This document shows positions 62,843 to 64,000 of a stretch of 64,000 nt of DNA, in pieces; within the stretch, counting starts at the first letter, position 1; every line of letters starts with the position of its first letter. The notes beneath the pieces are model-generated. The model had not been told where the DNA came from, searched no databases, and was given only the letters and a program-made list of their open reading frames with translations. The translations under genes and the position numbers were made by a program. Source of the DNA: Cephalotrichum gorgonifer (lineage: Eukaryota; Ascomycota; Sordariomycetes; Microascales; Microascaceae). The stretch covers positions 2,915,728 through 2,979,727 of the forward strand of contig ONZQ02000003.1 of NCBI GenBank assembly GCA_900312665.1. The letters run 5' to 3'.

Positions 62843-64000
62843 GTTTCTAGTCGCTAGTCGGTACCGGAGATGGGTGATGGGTGATGTAAGGCTCGAGGGG
62901 CGATCCTATGGGAAAACCTTGATGATGATGTTGTGATTTCCTCTGTAGGATAGGGGAATTAGGCAATATTTGGAGAGCCATGTCGAAGCTTATGTATTCC
63001 ATTGAGCTTTCACCCCGCTGTCAATCATTGACCGTCTCTGGGATAGACCTTGCGCAGCTCCAGGATACCGAGGGCGGTGGGTGTTAGTGTGTGGGGACAG
63101 CAACTCTAATCTTAGTGAATTACTGTATGGGGCAAAGCGCAGTGCGGGGGACCTTGGTGTGAGGTCGTGTTGGTGTGGGGAACCCCGCATTGCTGGAAAG
63201 TTGCCTCGGCCTGTGTTGAGGAGAAAGGTGTAAGAGAGCGGGGAGGGAGAAGGTTAATCGTCCCGTGGACCTGGGCCGAGATGCGAGAAAGGCCAGCCCT
63301 GGGAGCTGAAGGATTTCAATATGCACGGAGAAGCATTTAGGGTAAGCTTCCTACCTCGGCTTGAGATTTTTTATCGATTTCTTGCGTCGCACACCCCTAC
63401 CCTTTCCGCCTATTTCCGATTTCCTGCCCCTTTATCGAGCAGCGAGGACTTGGGCTGGTAACCATTTCATGTCTTGTATTGGTGGTGTAGGAGGCCGGCG
63501 ATGATTCTCCACTGGGTACACCCCCGAGGCTAAGTCAAACATTCATATCCGTATTGGGAAAACACACCAGTGTTCCCCAGTCTTCTGCGCTACGCCCGAG
63601 CCCCCGCCCAATCAAGTCACTTACAATTCGAACACTCGCAGGTTGACCCATCTTGGGGCCTTGGCTGGAGGCCAACTCGTTTTGATTTTCGGAAGACTTC
63701 CCTATTCGGGATAAGCGGCATGCTGAACGGCAACCGTGCTCTCAGCTCAGATCCACATCAGATCAAGATCAACTCCGATGACCTACTTCGCCACGGCCAT
63801 ACATACCCCTCTGGACGAAATACTTCGCACACTGTCCGCGTGGCATTCTAGCTATTCATGGATAGTATAGTGGAGTACTGGCCCCTCGTGAGATATGTAG
63901 CCACAACCACCCAGCCTCGCAGGAAAATGGTCTGATTACTTCCTCCTACTTCTTCCGAGGGGGGTACTACTCCGTAGGAATTGTGAGAAACGCCCAGACA
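62843..64000. other. Terminal non-coding stretch
   Basis: About 1.15 kb to the window edge. It holds the promoter of the Dal5-type transporter; no other gene is supported. The 94-codon open frame at 63570 has no recognisable features. Confidence 0.45.

Overview
The window is genomic DNA of a filamentous ascomycete (Pezizomycotina). The evidence is short GT-AG introns (about 50-120 nt) with CTAAC/CTGAC-like branch points, many Zn2Cys6 regulators, a HET-domain gene, a PTH11-like receptor, a GT69 mannosyltransferase and fungal CAZymes. A Sordariomycete is my guess, with low confidence. I rebuilt 22 protein-coding genes plus one transposase remnant by reading exon junctions by eye; no RNA-seq or database was available. 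No rRNA, tRNA or CRISPR array was recognised.

Region 1 (1-3.5 kb): the 3' part of a GH5 glycoside hydrolase, then a convergent UV-damage endonuclease gene. Region 2 (4-15.4 kb): an apparent beta-galactoside/galactan module. An intracellular GH2 beta-galactosidase and an MFS sugar permease diverge from one 0.8-kb promoter rich in CreA-type hexamers. A Zn2Cys6 regulator and a secreted GH30 endo-beta-1,6-galactanase follow. Together they would cut galactan outside the cell, import the oligosaccharides and hydrolyse them inside. Region 3 (15.6-24.7 kb): an amidohydrolase-2 decarboxylase divergent from a CYP, a HET protein with an N-terminal lipidation motif, and a small His-rich GPI-type protein.

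Region 4 (25-40.8 kb) is the most interesting part. It holds an MFS sugar transporter, a lactonase-like beta-propeller protein, an aldo-keto reductase, an FAD monooxygenase, an intron-rich Zn2Cys6 regulator, a Gfo/Idh/MocA dehydrogenase and a gluconokinase. Six of the seven form three divergent pairs. The octamer GTCCGATC occurs in all four promoter regions, and in one of them as a 4-copy array with an exact 19-bp period. I infer a regulated oxidative sugar/polyol route (import, dehydrogenation to lactone, hydrolysis to aldonate, phosphorylation to the pentose phosphate pathway). Two of the seven genes (monooxygenase and MocA dehydrogenase) carry apparent single-base deletions, either decay or assembly errors.

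Region 5 (43-64 kb) is less dense: a GT69 mannosyltransferase, a PTH11/rhodopsin-like membrane protein, a truncated Fot1/pogo transposase, an F-box-like protein, a 1420-residue secreted SGNH-hydrolase/FG-GAP protein with an unrecognised C-terminal half, a 99-residue Gly/Gln-rich protein and a Dal5-type MFS transporter. Gene-poor gaps of 1-3 kb separate them.
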